Shown in pieces: positions 7,983 through 14,905 of a DNA stretch of 15,824 nucleotides. The notes under the pieces were generated by a model. That model saw nothing but the letters and a program-made list of their open reading frames with translations. It was not told the DNA's origin and searched no databases. Where the stretch lies: the NCBI GenBank assembly GCA_030591305.1, contig JAUVBI010000045.1, forward strand, positions 1-15,824, given 5' to 3'. The DNA is from Pseudomonadota bacterium (GTDB lineage: Bacteria; Pseudomonadota; Gammaproteobacteria; Pseudomonadales; Halieaceae). The position numbers and the translations under genes were made by a program. Position 1 is the first letter of the stretch; the number at the start of each line of letters is the position of its first letter.

Positions 7983-8777
7983 ATGGAATTAAGGGAAACT
8001 ATTGGACGCAGGCGCTCTATTCGCTTTGTTCGCCCCTATAAGCCGGTGGAACCGGAAAAAATTCAGATGATGTTTGAGGCGGCCCGCATTGCCTCCCACT
8101 GGGGCAACGTGCAGAGCCTTCGGGCTGTCGCTGTATTTAAAAATACCGCGACGCAAGAACAGATAGATGCATTGGAGGCTCCGGTTGCCGGTTGGCAGAT
8201 TCGCAAGGCACCGGCGGTGATTGTGTGGTATTGCGACCCCGCTGCGGTTGACGAGCAGAGTGATCGTCTACACGAATTATTGGATGCTGGCGCTCTGGGT
8301 TTTGGCAGCAAGGAGGAGAAGCGCAAGGCCATGGATGAGGTCCTGATTCCAATCTTTGACAGCATCAGGGACACCCTCAAGGAGCCGGGACTGAATGAGA
8401 TCGACTGTGGTCAGGGCATTGCCCAGGCTACTTTAATGGCCTATGAATTGGGGCTGGGTACCTGCTGCCTGGGCAGCCCAGCTGGCGATCAGATATTGGC
8501 GGGGTTAGGCATTCCCGATCGCTGTAGATTGCTGCTGCTGCAAACCGTGGGCTACCCGGCGGAACACTGGGAGGCTGGTGGCCAGCGGCCTCGCCAACCT
8601 TTCGAAACGCTCTTTTCCATGAACCATTATGACCAGCCGTTTCCACGCAGTGAAGCGGTTATCGAAGAGCTGACCCGAGACGGACTGTTTACCACACCGG
8701 CGCCGTTGCCCGAGCGGGAGGACGAGCTGGAATATCTGCAGCGGGCACTGGAAGTTGATCCTCCGGGCCTGCTGTAA
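7983..8777 (+). CDS. Nitroreductase-family flavoprotein with a C-terminal extension
   Basis: This is a 264-residue nitroreductase-fold protein, probably FMN-binding and NAD(P)H-dependent. The N-terminus has the phosphate-binding motif RRRSIRFV, then a HWGNVQS segment corresponding to the usual PSxxNxQPW, and later GIAQATLMAYELGLGTCCLG, the family's dimer and flavin region. It is longer than the common enzyme of about 200 residues: there is an extra charged stretch around 95-130 and a tail of about 60 residues after the core, rich in Glu, Arg and Pro. AGGAG lies 10 bases before the ATG. Physiological substrates of such operon-embedded nitroreductases are rarely nitro compounds. Here a role in reducing or oxidising an acyl-CoA or an intermediate is plausible but unproven. 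A 14-base direct repeat brackets the gene. Confidence 0.85.
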   Translation: MELRETIGRRRSIRFVRPYKPVEPEKIQMMFEAARIASHWGNVQSLRAVAVFKNTATQEQIDALEAPVAGWQIRKAPAVIVWYCDPAAVDEQSDRLHELLDAGALGFGSKEEKRKAMDEVLIPIFDSIRDTLKEPGLNEIDCGQGIAQATLMAYELGLGTCCLGSPAGDQILAGLGIPDRCRLLLLQTVGYPAEHWEAGGQRPRQPFETLFSMNHYDQPFPRSEAVIEELTRDGLFTTPAPLPEREDELEYLQRALEVDPPGLL

Positions 8778-8785
8778 CAGGAGAA
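8772..8785. repeat. 14-base direct repeat, right copy (nitroreductase stop and next ribosome binding site)
   Basis: This is an exact copy of 7961-7974. Here it includes the nitroreductase stop codon (TAA, 8775-8777) and the AGGAG that serves the SCP-x-type thiolase. The match may reflect duplication or recombination at this gene boundary, or simply a favoured translation-start context. Confidence 0.6.
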
Positions 8786-8791
8786 TATTTG

Positions 8792-10024
8792 ATGAAACTT
8801 AATGCGTATATCGCCGGTGTTGGCATGACCCGCTTTGGCAAGTACCTCGATCGTGGGCTTAAGTCCATTGGTGCCGAGGCCGTTGTAGCAGCCCTCAAAG
8901 ATGCCGGTATTGAAAAGACCGACCTGCAGGCCGCCTGGGTGGGCAATGCCGCTGCCGGGGTAGTCACCGGGCAGGAGTGCATTCGTGGCGAGGTGGTGCT
9001 GCGGGGTATGGGAATTGGAAAGATTCCGGTAGTGAATGTGGAAAATGCCTGCGCCAGCTCTTCCACTGCCTTTAACCAGGCCTGTGCCATGGTCTCGGCG
9101 GGCTATTACGATTGTGTATTGGCACTGGGTGTGGAGAAGCTTTATCACGAGGACAAACGCAAGACTTTCGGCGCCTTTAGCGGGGCGGTGGATGTAGAGG
9201 CATTCACAGAGATTATGGCGAGCCTGAAGAAAAATGCGGAGGCCAGCGGCGCGGGCACCGCGAGCAAGGGGGCGGGAGAAAAACGCTCCATGTTTATGGA
9301 TATATACGCCATGGCAGCACGTGGACACATGAAGGCCTACGGCACCACGGTGGAACAATTTGCCGGTGTGTCGGCTAAAAACTCCCTGCATGGGTCTTTA
9401 AACCCGCGGGCACAATATCGAGAGGCGCTGTCGGTGGAAGAAGTATTGGCCTCCCCCATGGTTGCGGAGCCACTGACCCTGCCCATGTGTTCACCCATTG
9501 GGGACGGTGCGGCGGCCGTGGTGATTGTGTCTCAGGCAAGGGCCAGGCAAATGGGACTGAAGAATAATGTACGGGTACTGTCCAGTGTATTGCGTTCCGG
9601 TTGGGATAAAGACGTGGGTGAGCCCGGTGTTGCCGACCTCGCAGCCAGCGAAGCTTATGAGGAGGCGGGTATTGGCCCATCGGAGCTATCGCTTATCGAG
9701 CTGCATGACGCATCGGCACCGGCTGAGATCATGGCCTACGAGGCCCTGGGTCTTTGTGGCAAGGGTGAAGGGGGGACTCTAATATCGGACGGTACCACCA
9801 AGCTGGGTGGGCGCTTGCCGGTCAATACCTCCGGTGGATTGTTGCGCAAGGGGCACCCTGTAGGAGCCACCGGGATCGCCCAGGTAGTGGAGTTGACCGA
9901 GCAACTGCAGGGTCGCAGCGGTAAACGCCAGGTAGAGGGTGCGCGCATTGGCCTGGCCCATAACGGGGGTGGAAGTATCGGCGTCGATGCCGCCGCACTG
10001 TGTATTACCATCCTCGGGAGTTAG
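8792..10024 (+). CDS. SCP-x-type thiolase family protein
   Basis: This 410-residue thiolase-fold protein resembles the thiolase domain of sterol carrier protein x and related bacterial lipid-transfer thiolases. A TTG at 8789 precedes it, but AGGAG ends 8 bases before the ATG at 8792. Visible motifs are the nucleophilic Cys87 in NACASSSTAF, His305 in IELHDASAP, YEALGLC, and His355 in SGGLLRKGHPVGATG. The AHNGGGS segment (389-395) replaces the CxGGG of ordinary thiolases. SCP-x enzymes normally use a Cys in HDCF as acid/base; here that position is Ala307 (HDAS), so neither usual acid/base cysteine is present. In peroxisomes SCP-x cleaves 2-methyl-3-oxoacyl-CoA, which matches the racemase in this operon. 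No DUF35/OB-fold partner gene, common for related thiolases, is visible. The ligase gene follows after 6 bases. Confidence 0.88.
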   Translation: MKLNAYIAGVGMTRFGKYLDRGLKSIGAEAVVAALKDAGIEKTDLQAAWVGNAAAGVVTGQECIRGEVVLRGMGIGKIPVVNVENACASSSTAFNQACAMVSAGYYDCVLALGVEKLYHEDKRKTFGAFSGAVDVEAFTEIMASLKKNAEASGAGTASKGAGEKRSMFMDIYAMAARGHMKAYGTTVEQFAGVSAKNSLHGSLNPRAQYREALSVEEVLASPMVAEPLTLPMCSPIGDGAAAVVIVSQARARQMGLKNNVRVLSSVLRSGWDKDVGEPGVADLAASEAYEEAGIGPSELSLIELHDASAPAEIMAYEALGLCGKGEGGTLISDGTTKLGGRLPVNTSGGLLRKGHPVGATGIAQVVELTEQLQGRSGKRQVEGARIGLAHNGGGSIGVDAAALCITILGS

Positions 10025-10030
10025 GGCGGC

Positions 10031-11629
10031 ATGCGTGAAACCAATGAACTGATCCTGGCAGACTTGATAGCCGCCCGCGCCGAGCAAAAGCCGGACCTGG
10101 ATGTACTCACGTTTGAGGGCGGTGGTGTTCGTGATGATGAACTGCGTACCTACGCTGATCTTATGGAAAACGGCCATCGAGTGGCCGCAGGGCTTATCGC
10201 CAGGGGTATGCAGCCCGGTGATCGCTTTGCTCTGCTCATGCGAAACCACCCAGAATTTGTAGACACTATGGTGGGTGCGTCGGTGTCTGCCTGTGTTTTT
10301 GTGCCCATTGACCCGCGCACCCGCGGCGACAAGCTAGCCTATACCCTAAACAACTCCGGGTGCCGTGGCGTGATCTGTGCAGATTACTGCCTGGCTCAAT
10401 TGGCTGAAGTGCGCGAGCAGTTACCTGCACTGGAGTGGATCTGGGTGCTGGAGTCCCGGGAGGATGACTACCTGGAGACAGACGCAGTAAAAGGTGCAGA
10501 GAATTTTGCTGCAATACTGGATCAGCCGTTCAGGGCTGTGGATGTTCGCCTGCAAAGCGCCGCAGACCCTCTGGAAATTCTCTATACCTCCGGTACAACC
10601 GGCGATCCGAAGGGTGTTGTACGTAGCAATGAACAATATGGAATGGCTACCCTGTTTGGTTACCTGATAGGCTTCACCGAGCAGGACAGGCCCTACACAG
10701 GGCTTTCGCTGACTCACGGCAATGCCCAGATGATGACCCTGGGACCAACCCTGGGGCAGGGCTTGCGCGCTGTATTCAGTCGTCGCTTTACCAAATCCAG
10801 GCTGTGGGATATTACGCGGAAATATGGCAATACCGTGTTCAACCTGCTGGGCGGTATGTCTACCGCTGTCTACTCCGAGCCCGAGCGGGCAGACGATGCA
10901 GATAACCCGGTAAATTTTGTAATTAGTTCCGGCATGCCCCAGGTCATTTGGGAGAAATTTGAACAGCGTTTTAACGTACAGGTGATGGAAATTTATGGTG
11001 CGATTGAAGGGGGTATGTCTATCAAGCCTCTGGGTGTCGGGCCTATTGGTTCCTTTGGTAAGCCCCCTCCGGGTCTGGAAATACAAATACTCGACGAAAA
11101 GGATCAGCCCTGTCCAGCAGGGCGGCAGGGTGAGCTGGTCAGTCGCCTGGAAAGTGGTGAGGCGCCCCAGGTAGAGTATTTTGGCAATGACAAGGCTTCC
11201 AGTGATAAAACGCATGGCGGCTGGTTGCGTAGTGGGGACATCTGCCACAAAGATGAAGAGGGTTGGCTATTCTTTGATTATCGCAAAGGCGGCGGTATTC
11301 GCCACAATGGCGATTTTATCAACCCCGGTTTCGTCGAGGGCGTGATAGCGGAGTGTGCCCAGGTGAGCGATGTCTTTGTTTACGGTGTACCGGCTGCCAG
11401 TGGTTCTCCGGGTGAAAAGGATGTGGTGGCTGCAATAGTCGTTGCCGAGCCGGACAACTTCGATTCAGCTGCTGTTTTTACGGCTTGCCGGGTGGGCCTG
11501 GAGTCCAATTTTGTACCCAGTTATTTGCAAGTTGTAGAAGCCATTCCAAAAACAGCGTCGGAGAAGCCCCAGGAGCGCTTCTTACTCGAGGTGTTTGCCA
11601 CGGACGCAAAAGGTGTCTACTCGCAGTAG
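10031..11629 (+). CDS. AMP-forming acyl-CoA synthetase (CaiC-like ligase)
   Basis: This 532-residue ANL-superfamily enzyme activates a carboxylic acid with ATP and CoA. The phosphate-binding loop is YTSGTTGDPKG (185-195). Motif A5 appears as YGAIEGG (322-328), the adenosine-binding Asp403 in SGDICHKDEEGW, and the hinge motif as DYRKGGGIRHNGDFI. Lys512 in TASEKPQ is the likely adenylation lysine. The sequence is closest in style to crotonobetaine/carnitine and short- or medium-chain ligases, but the real acid substrate cannot be read from it. It starts 6 bases after the thiolase stop with only a weak ribosome binding site (AGGGCGG), which suggests translational coupling. It provides the entry step of the pathway. 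Confidence 0.92.
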   Translation: MRETNELILADLIAARAEQKPDLDVLTFEGGGVRDDELRTYADLMENGHRVAAGLIARGMQPGDRFALLMRNHPEFVDTMVGASVSACVFVPIDPRTRGDKLAYTLNNSGCRGVICADYCLAQLAEVREQLPALEWIWVLESREDDYLETDAVKGAENFAAILDQPFRAVDVRLQSAADPLEILYTSGTTGDPKGVVRSNEQYGMATLFGYLIGFTEQDRPYTGLSLTHGNAQMMTLGPTLGQGLRAVFSRRFTKSRLWDITRKYGNTVFNLLGGMSTAVYSEPERADDADNPVNFVISSGMPQVIWEKFEQRFNVQVMEIYGAIEGGMSIKPLGVGPIGSFGKPPPGLEIQILDEKDQPCPAGRQGELVSRLESGEAPQVEYFGNDKASSDKTHGGWLRSGDICHKDEEGWLFFDYRKGGGIRHNGDFINPGFVEGVIAECAQVSDVFVYGVPAASGSPGEKDVVAAIVVAEPDNFDSAAVFTACRVGLESNFVPSYLQVVEAIPKTASEKPQERFLLEVFATDAKGVYSQ

Positions 11630-11664
11630 AGATTATTTAGTTCAAGGAAATAGGAGAGTGGAAG

Positions 11665-12708
11665 ATGATGAGTAATAAGAACGCTCAAGGACTGGACCGC
11701 AAATATTGGGCAGTCGTTGGCCCTATGCCGGGGCCGATTTTAGTAGAAATGGCCAAGCAGGCAGAGGCTTCCGGGCTGGAAGGTCTGTTTGCCGCTCAAC
11801 TGTACGGCCCACCCTTTGCCTCGCTTGCGGTAGCAGCGGCGGTCACTGAGCGTATAAAAATTGCGACTGGCATCGCCATCGCAGCCGCCAGGAGCCCTTT
11901 CGAAACCGCCACCGCCATTATGGATCTGGACCACATTTCCATGGGCCGCGCAGTCCTGGGGCTGGGCACCAGTGTCTCGTCCTGGACAACGGGTGTGTTC
12001 GGTGCGCCAGCACATAAACCGCTCACCCATTTGCGTGACACCATCGGTGCTATTCGCCATGTTATATCCCAGGCCGGCAGGGATCAGATTGAGCCCTATG
12101 ACGGGGTATACTTTAAAGCAGATTTTCTCGACCTGCAGCCAATGACACCACCTGTTCGCCCTGCCATACCCATCTGGATAGCTGCCCTGCGTGAAAAACT
12201 TGTACGTATGGGGGCTGAGATCGGCGACGGCGTTATTGGTCACCCGATGTGGTCGGTGGAGTGGACCGTAGAGCAAATGAAACCTGCTATAGAGGATCAG
12301 TTGAAGATATCGGGCCGGGCACGCAGTGACATTGAGGTAAATGTTTGGCCAATGGTTGCACCAAACCCGAACGAGGCCGAGGCGCTGGATGACGCGAGGC
12401 CAACCATCGCCTTTTATGCCGGTGCCGCCCAGTATGAAAGCTTCTTTGAAGCCCACGGATTTGGTAAGGAGGCACGTGCCTGCCAGCAGGCAGTGAGGAA
12501 CTCTACTTACAAAGAGGGCACACGCCATGTACCCGATGAAATGGTTCGCGCATTTTTTGCCATTGGTGATATCGACAAGGTTCGTGAGCGGATCGAGCCC
12601 ATATGGAGTATCGCCGACTCTGTGTGCCTGTGCCCACCCATTCATAATATGACACTGGAAAAGCAGATGTTCTATCATGGCCAGATCGCAGCGTTGATGA
12701 ACAGTTAA
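11665..12708 (+). CDS. LLM-class (luciferase-like) flavin-dependent oxidoreductase
   Basis: This 347-residue protein has the luciferase-like monooxygenase/F420 oxidoreductase barrel. The evidence is an N-terminal sheet with MAKQAEASGLEGLF, then TERIKIATGIAIAAARSPFE, LDHISMGRAVLGLGTS, and PAIPIWIAALREKLVRMGAEIGDG, all in family order. AGGAG lies 8 bases before the ATG; a second ATG follows at 11668. The family includes FMN-dependent monooxygenases and F420-dependent dehydrogenases, and the sequence alone does not decide between them. It is the last gene of the operon, 35 bases after the ligase. An oxygenase or hydride-transfer step on the acid or its CoA ester would fit, but no substrate can be named. 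Confidence 0.87.
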   Translation: MMSNKNAQGLDRKYWAVVGPMPGPILVEMAKQAEASGLEGLFAAQLYGPPFASLAVAAAVTERIKIATGIAIAAARSPFETATAIMDLDHISMGRAVLGLGTSVSSWTTGVFGAPAHKPLTHLRDTIGAIRHVISQAGRDQIEPYDGVYFKADFLDLQPMTPPVRPAIPIWIAALREKLVRMGAEIGDGVIGHPMWSVEWTVEQMKPAIEDQLKISGRARSDIEVNVWPMVAPNPNEAEALDDARPTIAFYAGAAQYESFFEAHGFGKEARACQQAVRNSTYKEGTRHVPDEMVRAFFAIGDIDKVRERIEPIWSIADSVCLCPPIHNMTLEKQMFYHGQIAALMNS

Positions 12709-12738
12709 ATTCAGACTATGGGAAAGGACCTCTGTGGC

Positions 12739-12786
12739 GGTAAAAGCCAGGCTCCAAATCTCCCGTCATTAAGGGAGGCTTTTACC
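12739..12786. terminator. Nested hairpin in the convergent gap, possible bidirectional terminator
   Basis: GGTAAAAGCC (12739-12748) and GGCTTTTACC (12777-12786) are perfect 10-base arms. Between them CTCCC (12760-12764) can pair with GGGAG (12773-12777), directly next to the outer right arm. It lies after the operon's last gene and overlaps the end of the TetR gene, whose stop codon (12769-12771) sits in the inner loop. No long T-run follows on either strand; only TTTT within the arm follows the inner stem. Termination is likely by position but not by classic form. Confidence 0.5.
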
Positions 12787-13398
12787 CCGGAGGCAGTAAC
12801 CCGTGAACAGGGCCTGTACCATTTCGCGTAACTGTGTGGTTTGTTCCTTTAATTGCGGTGCATCCAGGCGTAGGCACTGGCCCACAACAAAAAAATGTAT
12901 CGCCATATAATTTTTTGTCATGGTGGGTACTTGTACCCGGCTATCCAGAACACCTGCCTCTACCGCCTGCTCAATGATACTGCTCACTACATGGGCAAAG
13001 CCAATCATCTGCTCATTAAAGGCGACTGCTTCCGGGCCCTCCTGGAACGTGGCGTATTTAATAAGCTCCCTCGCCAGGCTTTGGTTTTCGATGTAGTACG
13101 CCATCAAGCCGACACTTAAATGCACCAGTTGCTCGGTAAACTCCTGATGCTGTCCCAGTATTTTGAGGCTATTTTCAACTACCTGGCCAATTTCACCTCT
13201 TAATGCCTGGCCCAGTAGCGTGATTTTATCGGGGTAGTGGGCAAAAACTGTACCTATGCCTACTCCCGCTTCTGTGGCGATGGAGCGTGTTGTGGTGTTT
13301 TCAAAACCCTGCTCTGCGAACAGTTTTTTGGCGGCATTTAGAATCAGCAGTGCCGTTTGCTGTTTTTGCTGAATTCTCTTGTTGGTAGTTTTATCCAT
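12769..13398 (-). CDS. TetR-family transcriptional regulator
   Basis: This is a 209-residue repressor-type regulator. The N-terminal TetR HTH is clear: ILNAAKKLFAEQGFENTT, then RSIATEAGVGIGTVFAHYPDK, the usual recognition helix with FxHYPDK in place of the commoner YxHFxSK. The rest is a helical ligand/dimer domain without recognisable subtype. A TTG at 13434 would add 12 residues, but the ATG at 13398 gives a normal opening (MDKTTNKR); AAGGGG lies rather far upstream, about 14 bases. The gene converges on the operon and diverges from the methyltransferase-like gene. Two dyads in the 180-base gap to that gene are candidate binding sites. It may control that gene and itself, possibly in response to an acyl-CoA (inference). 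Confidence 0.92.
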   Translation of the reverse strand: MDKTTNKRIQQKQQTALLILNAAKKLFAEQGFENTTTRSIATEAGVGIGTVFAHYPDKITLLGQALRGEIGQVVENSLKILGQHQEFTEQLVHLSVGLMAYYIENQSLARELIKYATFQEGPEAVAFNEQMIGFAHVVSSIIEQAVEAGVLDSRVQVPTMTKNYMAIHFFVVGQCLRLDAPQLKEQTTQLREMVQALFTGYCLRGKSLP

Positions 13399-13475
13399 GG
13401 CGTTAATTCTAGCCCCTTGTTCCAGGGTCGGCAAAAGCTTTGTTTGTTCACGGTTTGGGCGGAGTAAGACAGAGC

Positions 13476-13502
13476 TTGACGGCGTCTACTTACTTTTATA
13501 AC
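13476..13502 (+). promoter_or_regulatory. Candidate sigma-70 promoter for the methyltransferase-like gene
   Basis: TTGACG (13476-13481) is a good -35 box. TATAAC (13497-13502) is a good -10 box but only 15 bases away; TAACAT (13499-13504) gives spacing 17 with a poorer match. It lies about 75-100 bases upstream of the start codon at 13579 and is overlapped by the dyad at 13487-13509. Confidence 0.45.
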
Positions 13503-13509
13503 ATAAGTA
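13487..13509. promoter_or_regulatory. Candidate TetR operator overlapping the -10 box
   Basis: TACTTA (13487-13492) and TAAGTA (13504-13509) form an inverted repeat with an 11-base spacer, 23 bases in all, centred on the -10 region. Size and position fit a TetR repressor site. A shorter palindrome, AGTATACT (13506-13513), overlaps its right arm. Confidence 0.35.
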
Positions 13510-13516
13510 TACTCAC

Positions 13517-13528
13517 TGAGCGCGCTCA
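13517..13528. promoter_or_regulatory. Perfect 12-base palindrome in the TetR/methyltransferase gap
   Basis: TGAGCGCGCTCA is its own reverse complement, is GC-rich within an AT-rich gap, and lies just downstream of the predicted promoter, about 50 bases before the methyltransferase-like start. It is a second candidate TetR site. Confidence 0.4.
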
Positions 13529-13578
13529 ACGAAACAAATAAAAATTCAGGCTAAACACTATCCGAATGGGAGAAAAAA

Positions 13579-14691
13579 ATGGCTTTTAAACAGAGGCTGA
13601 TTACAGCCAGCACGCTTATGATGCAGGCGCTGGGTGAGCTTATTCCCCTGCCGAAGTCGGTGCGAATGACACTCGATGGCTTTGAATTTATGCGTACTGT
13701 TACAGGCTATCAGTCCAGCGCGGCAATCAATGCGGCTAAAAAACTTGGCTTATTCCAGTTTCTTGAAACACAGAGATCGATAAAAGGAATTGCAGAGTTT
13801 TTGAAAATGACAGAAGCGGCCGCAAAGGTATTACTTGACCCCGTTGTTGTCGCGCGTATCGCGAGACCCAGGACGGTGGATGGGGTGGAGACTTATGGCC
13901 TGACAGATTTTGGGCGAAAAATTTTCCTGAGCAAATACTGGAATACTCAGTCAAGTACAGTCGACTTTATGGAGGGTAGTTGGGATAAATGGAAGGACTT
14001 ACCAGAAGTACTGCAGGGCAACGATGGGCACCCTGACCTGAAGGTATATAACCCGGAAAGCCCATTGATACTAAACTCAGCATCAATGATGACGTCCATG
14101 CTTTACAGGCCTGCACAAGAGCTATCCAGGCAGCTGGATTTGTCAAATGTGAATGATATTGTCTGTGGCACAGTAGGTGTCAGCATGGCAAAAGCAATGA
14201 TGGAGCAGAAGCCCAGTATCGACCTTACAGTTTGTTGTTTGCCACAGTTAATCGAGGTGCTACCCACAGTCCTGAAGCAATATAACTACCAGAAAGAACC
14301 GCTGGAAATGGTGAAAAATACTGGCGATGCCACCACAGATGGATGGGGCAAGGTAGACATTTATGACATGATTTTTCTGGTAAGAAAGTTTGCCTGGTTT
14401 ACACCTGACCACGGTATTGATTATTTAAATCGTGCTATGAAAAATATTCGGCCGGGTGGCTATGTGATTCTGTGGGAGCCCTATGCCGATATGTATGACA
14501 ATGTCCCCTGGTTGAAGGCTAATTTACAGTTGGTTGACGGAATGCTTGGCATGCCGGCTCCACTGTGGACAAAAGAGCAGGTTGTGAATTTTGTAAAAAA
14601 TGCCGGTTATGATGATGTGAAAATTGTCGATACCGCTGGTGGAACCTGTACCTTTATCGTTGCAAGAGTGCCTGAAAAAAAGGCCATTTGA
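13579..14691 (+). CDS. O-methyltransferase-fold protein with degraded SAM motifs
   Basis: This is a 370-residue protein. Residues about 44-115 resemble the winged-helix dimerisation domain of acetylserotonin/caffeate-type O-methyltransferases (YGLTDFGRKIF is typical). Residues about 140-365 follow the methyltransferase domain, including KNIRPGGYVILWEPY and the C-terminal TKEQVVNFVKNAGY. The SAM-binding motif I, normally D-x-GGG-x-G, reads DIVCGTVGVS (193-202). The second acidic residue of the DLP motif is replaced in TVCCLP (218-222). The catalytic His-Asp-Trp region reads FAWFTPD (271-277). It may therefore bind another ligand, work by another chemistry, or be non-catalytic. GGGAG lies 7 bases before the ATG. 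Base composition looks more AT-rich than the operon. Fold call is reasonable; activity is doubtful. Confidence 0.75.
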   Translation: MAFKQRLITASTLMMQALGELIPLPKSVRMTLDGFEFMRTVTGYQSSAAINAAKKLGLFQFLETQRSIKGIAEFLKMTEAAAKVLLDPVVVARIARPRTVDGVETYGLTDFGRKIFLSKYWNTQSSTVDFMEGSWDKWKDLPEVLQGNDGHPDLKVYNPESPLILNSASMMTSMLYRPAQELSRQLDLSNVNDIVCGTVGVSMAKAMMEQKPSIDLTVCCLPQLIEVLPTVLKQYNYQKEPLEMVKNTGDATTDGWGKVDIYDMIFLVRKFAWFTPDHGIDYLNRAMKNIRPGGYVILWEPYADMYDNVPWLKANLQLVDGMLGMPAPLWTKEQVVNFVKNAGYDDVKIVDTAGGTCTFIVARVPEKKAI

Positions 14692-14701
14692 GGCATTTTA
14701 T

Positions 14702-14905
14702 ATGAAGTGGCATTTTGCTGGCATGTGGGAAGTAATAGCCGATGCCGTCCCCGAGAGTGAAACTTTGATTAACTGGGTGCGCGGAAAACTTGCCGGGTAT
14801 AAACTGCCTAAAACTATTGTGGCAGTCCCTGTTGTAATACGTGCAGCCAATGGAAAGGCAAGCTATAAGTGGGCCAGAGGTATTGCTCGCGATAATGCCG
14901 GCTAG
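14702..14905 (+). pseudogene. C-terminal remnant of an acyl-CoA synthetase (AMP-binding_C domain)
   Basis: A 67-codon frame starts 10 bases after the methyltransferase-like stop. From about residue 9 it reads like the end of a FadD-type acyl-CoA synthetase: LINWVRGKLAGYKLPKTIV, then RAANGKASYKWARGIA, including the Lys of the NGK motif that forms the adenylate in complete enzymes. The N-terminal 450 or so residues expected of such an enzyme are absent; the methyltransferase-like gene occupies that place. The ATG at 14702 has no ribosome binding site. I read it as the tail of a ligase gene lost by deletion or replacement. A free-standing C-terminal domain protein is less likely. Confidence 0.75.

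Noticed and set aside
10031..11629. Naming the ligase caiC and the racemase caiB as a carnitine operon
   Set aside because: The CaiB-family protein has the racemase residues His126, Asp156 and Glu241, and no carnitine transporter or caiE-like gene is present, so a carnitine role is not supported.
11740..12678. 312-codon minus-strand open frame opposite the LLM oxidoreductase
   Set aside because: The plus-strand frame has clear family motifs and a good Shine-Dalgarno sequence; the minus-strand product is unrecognisable.
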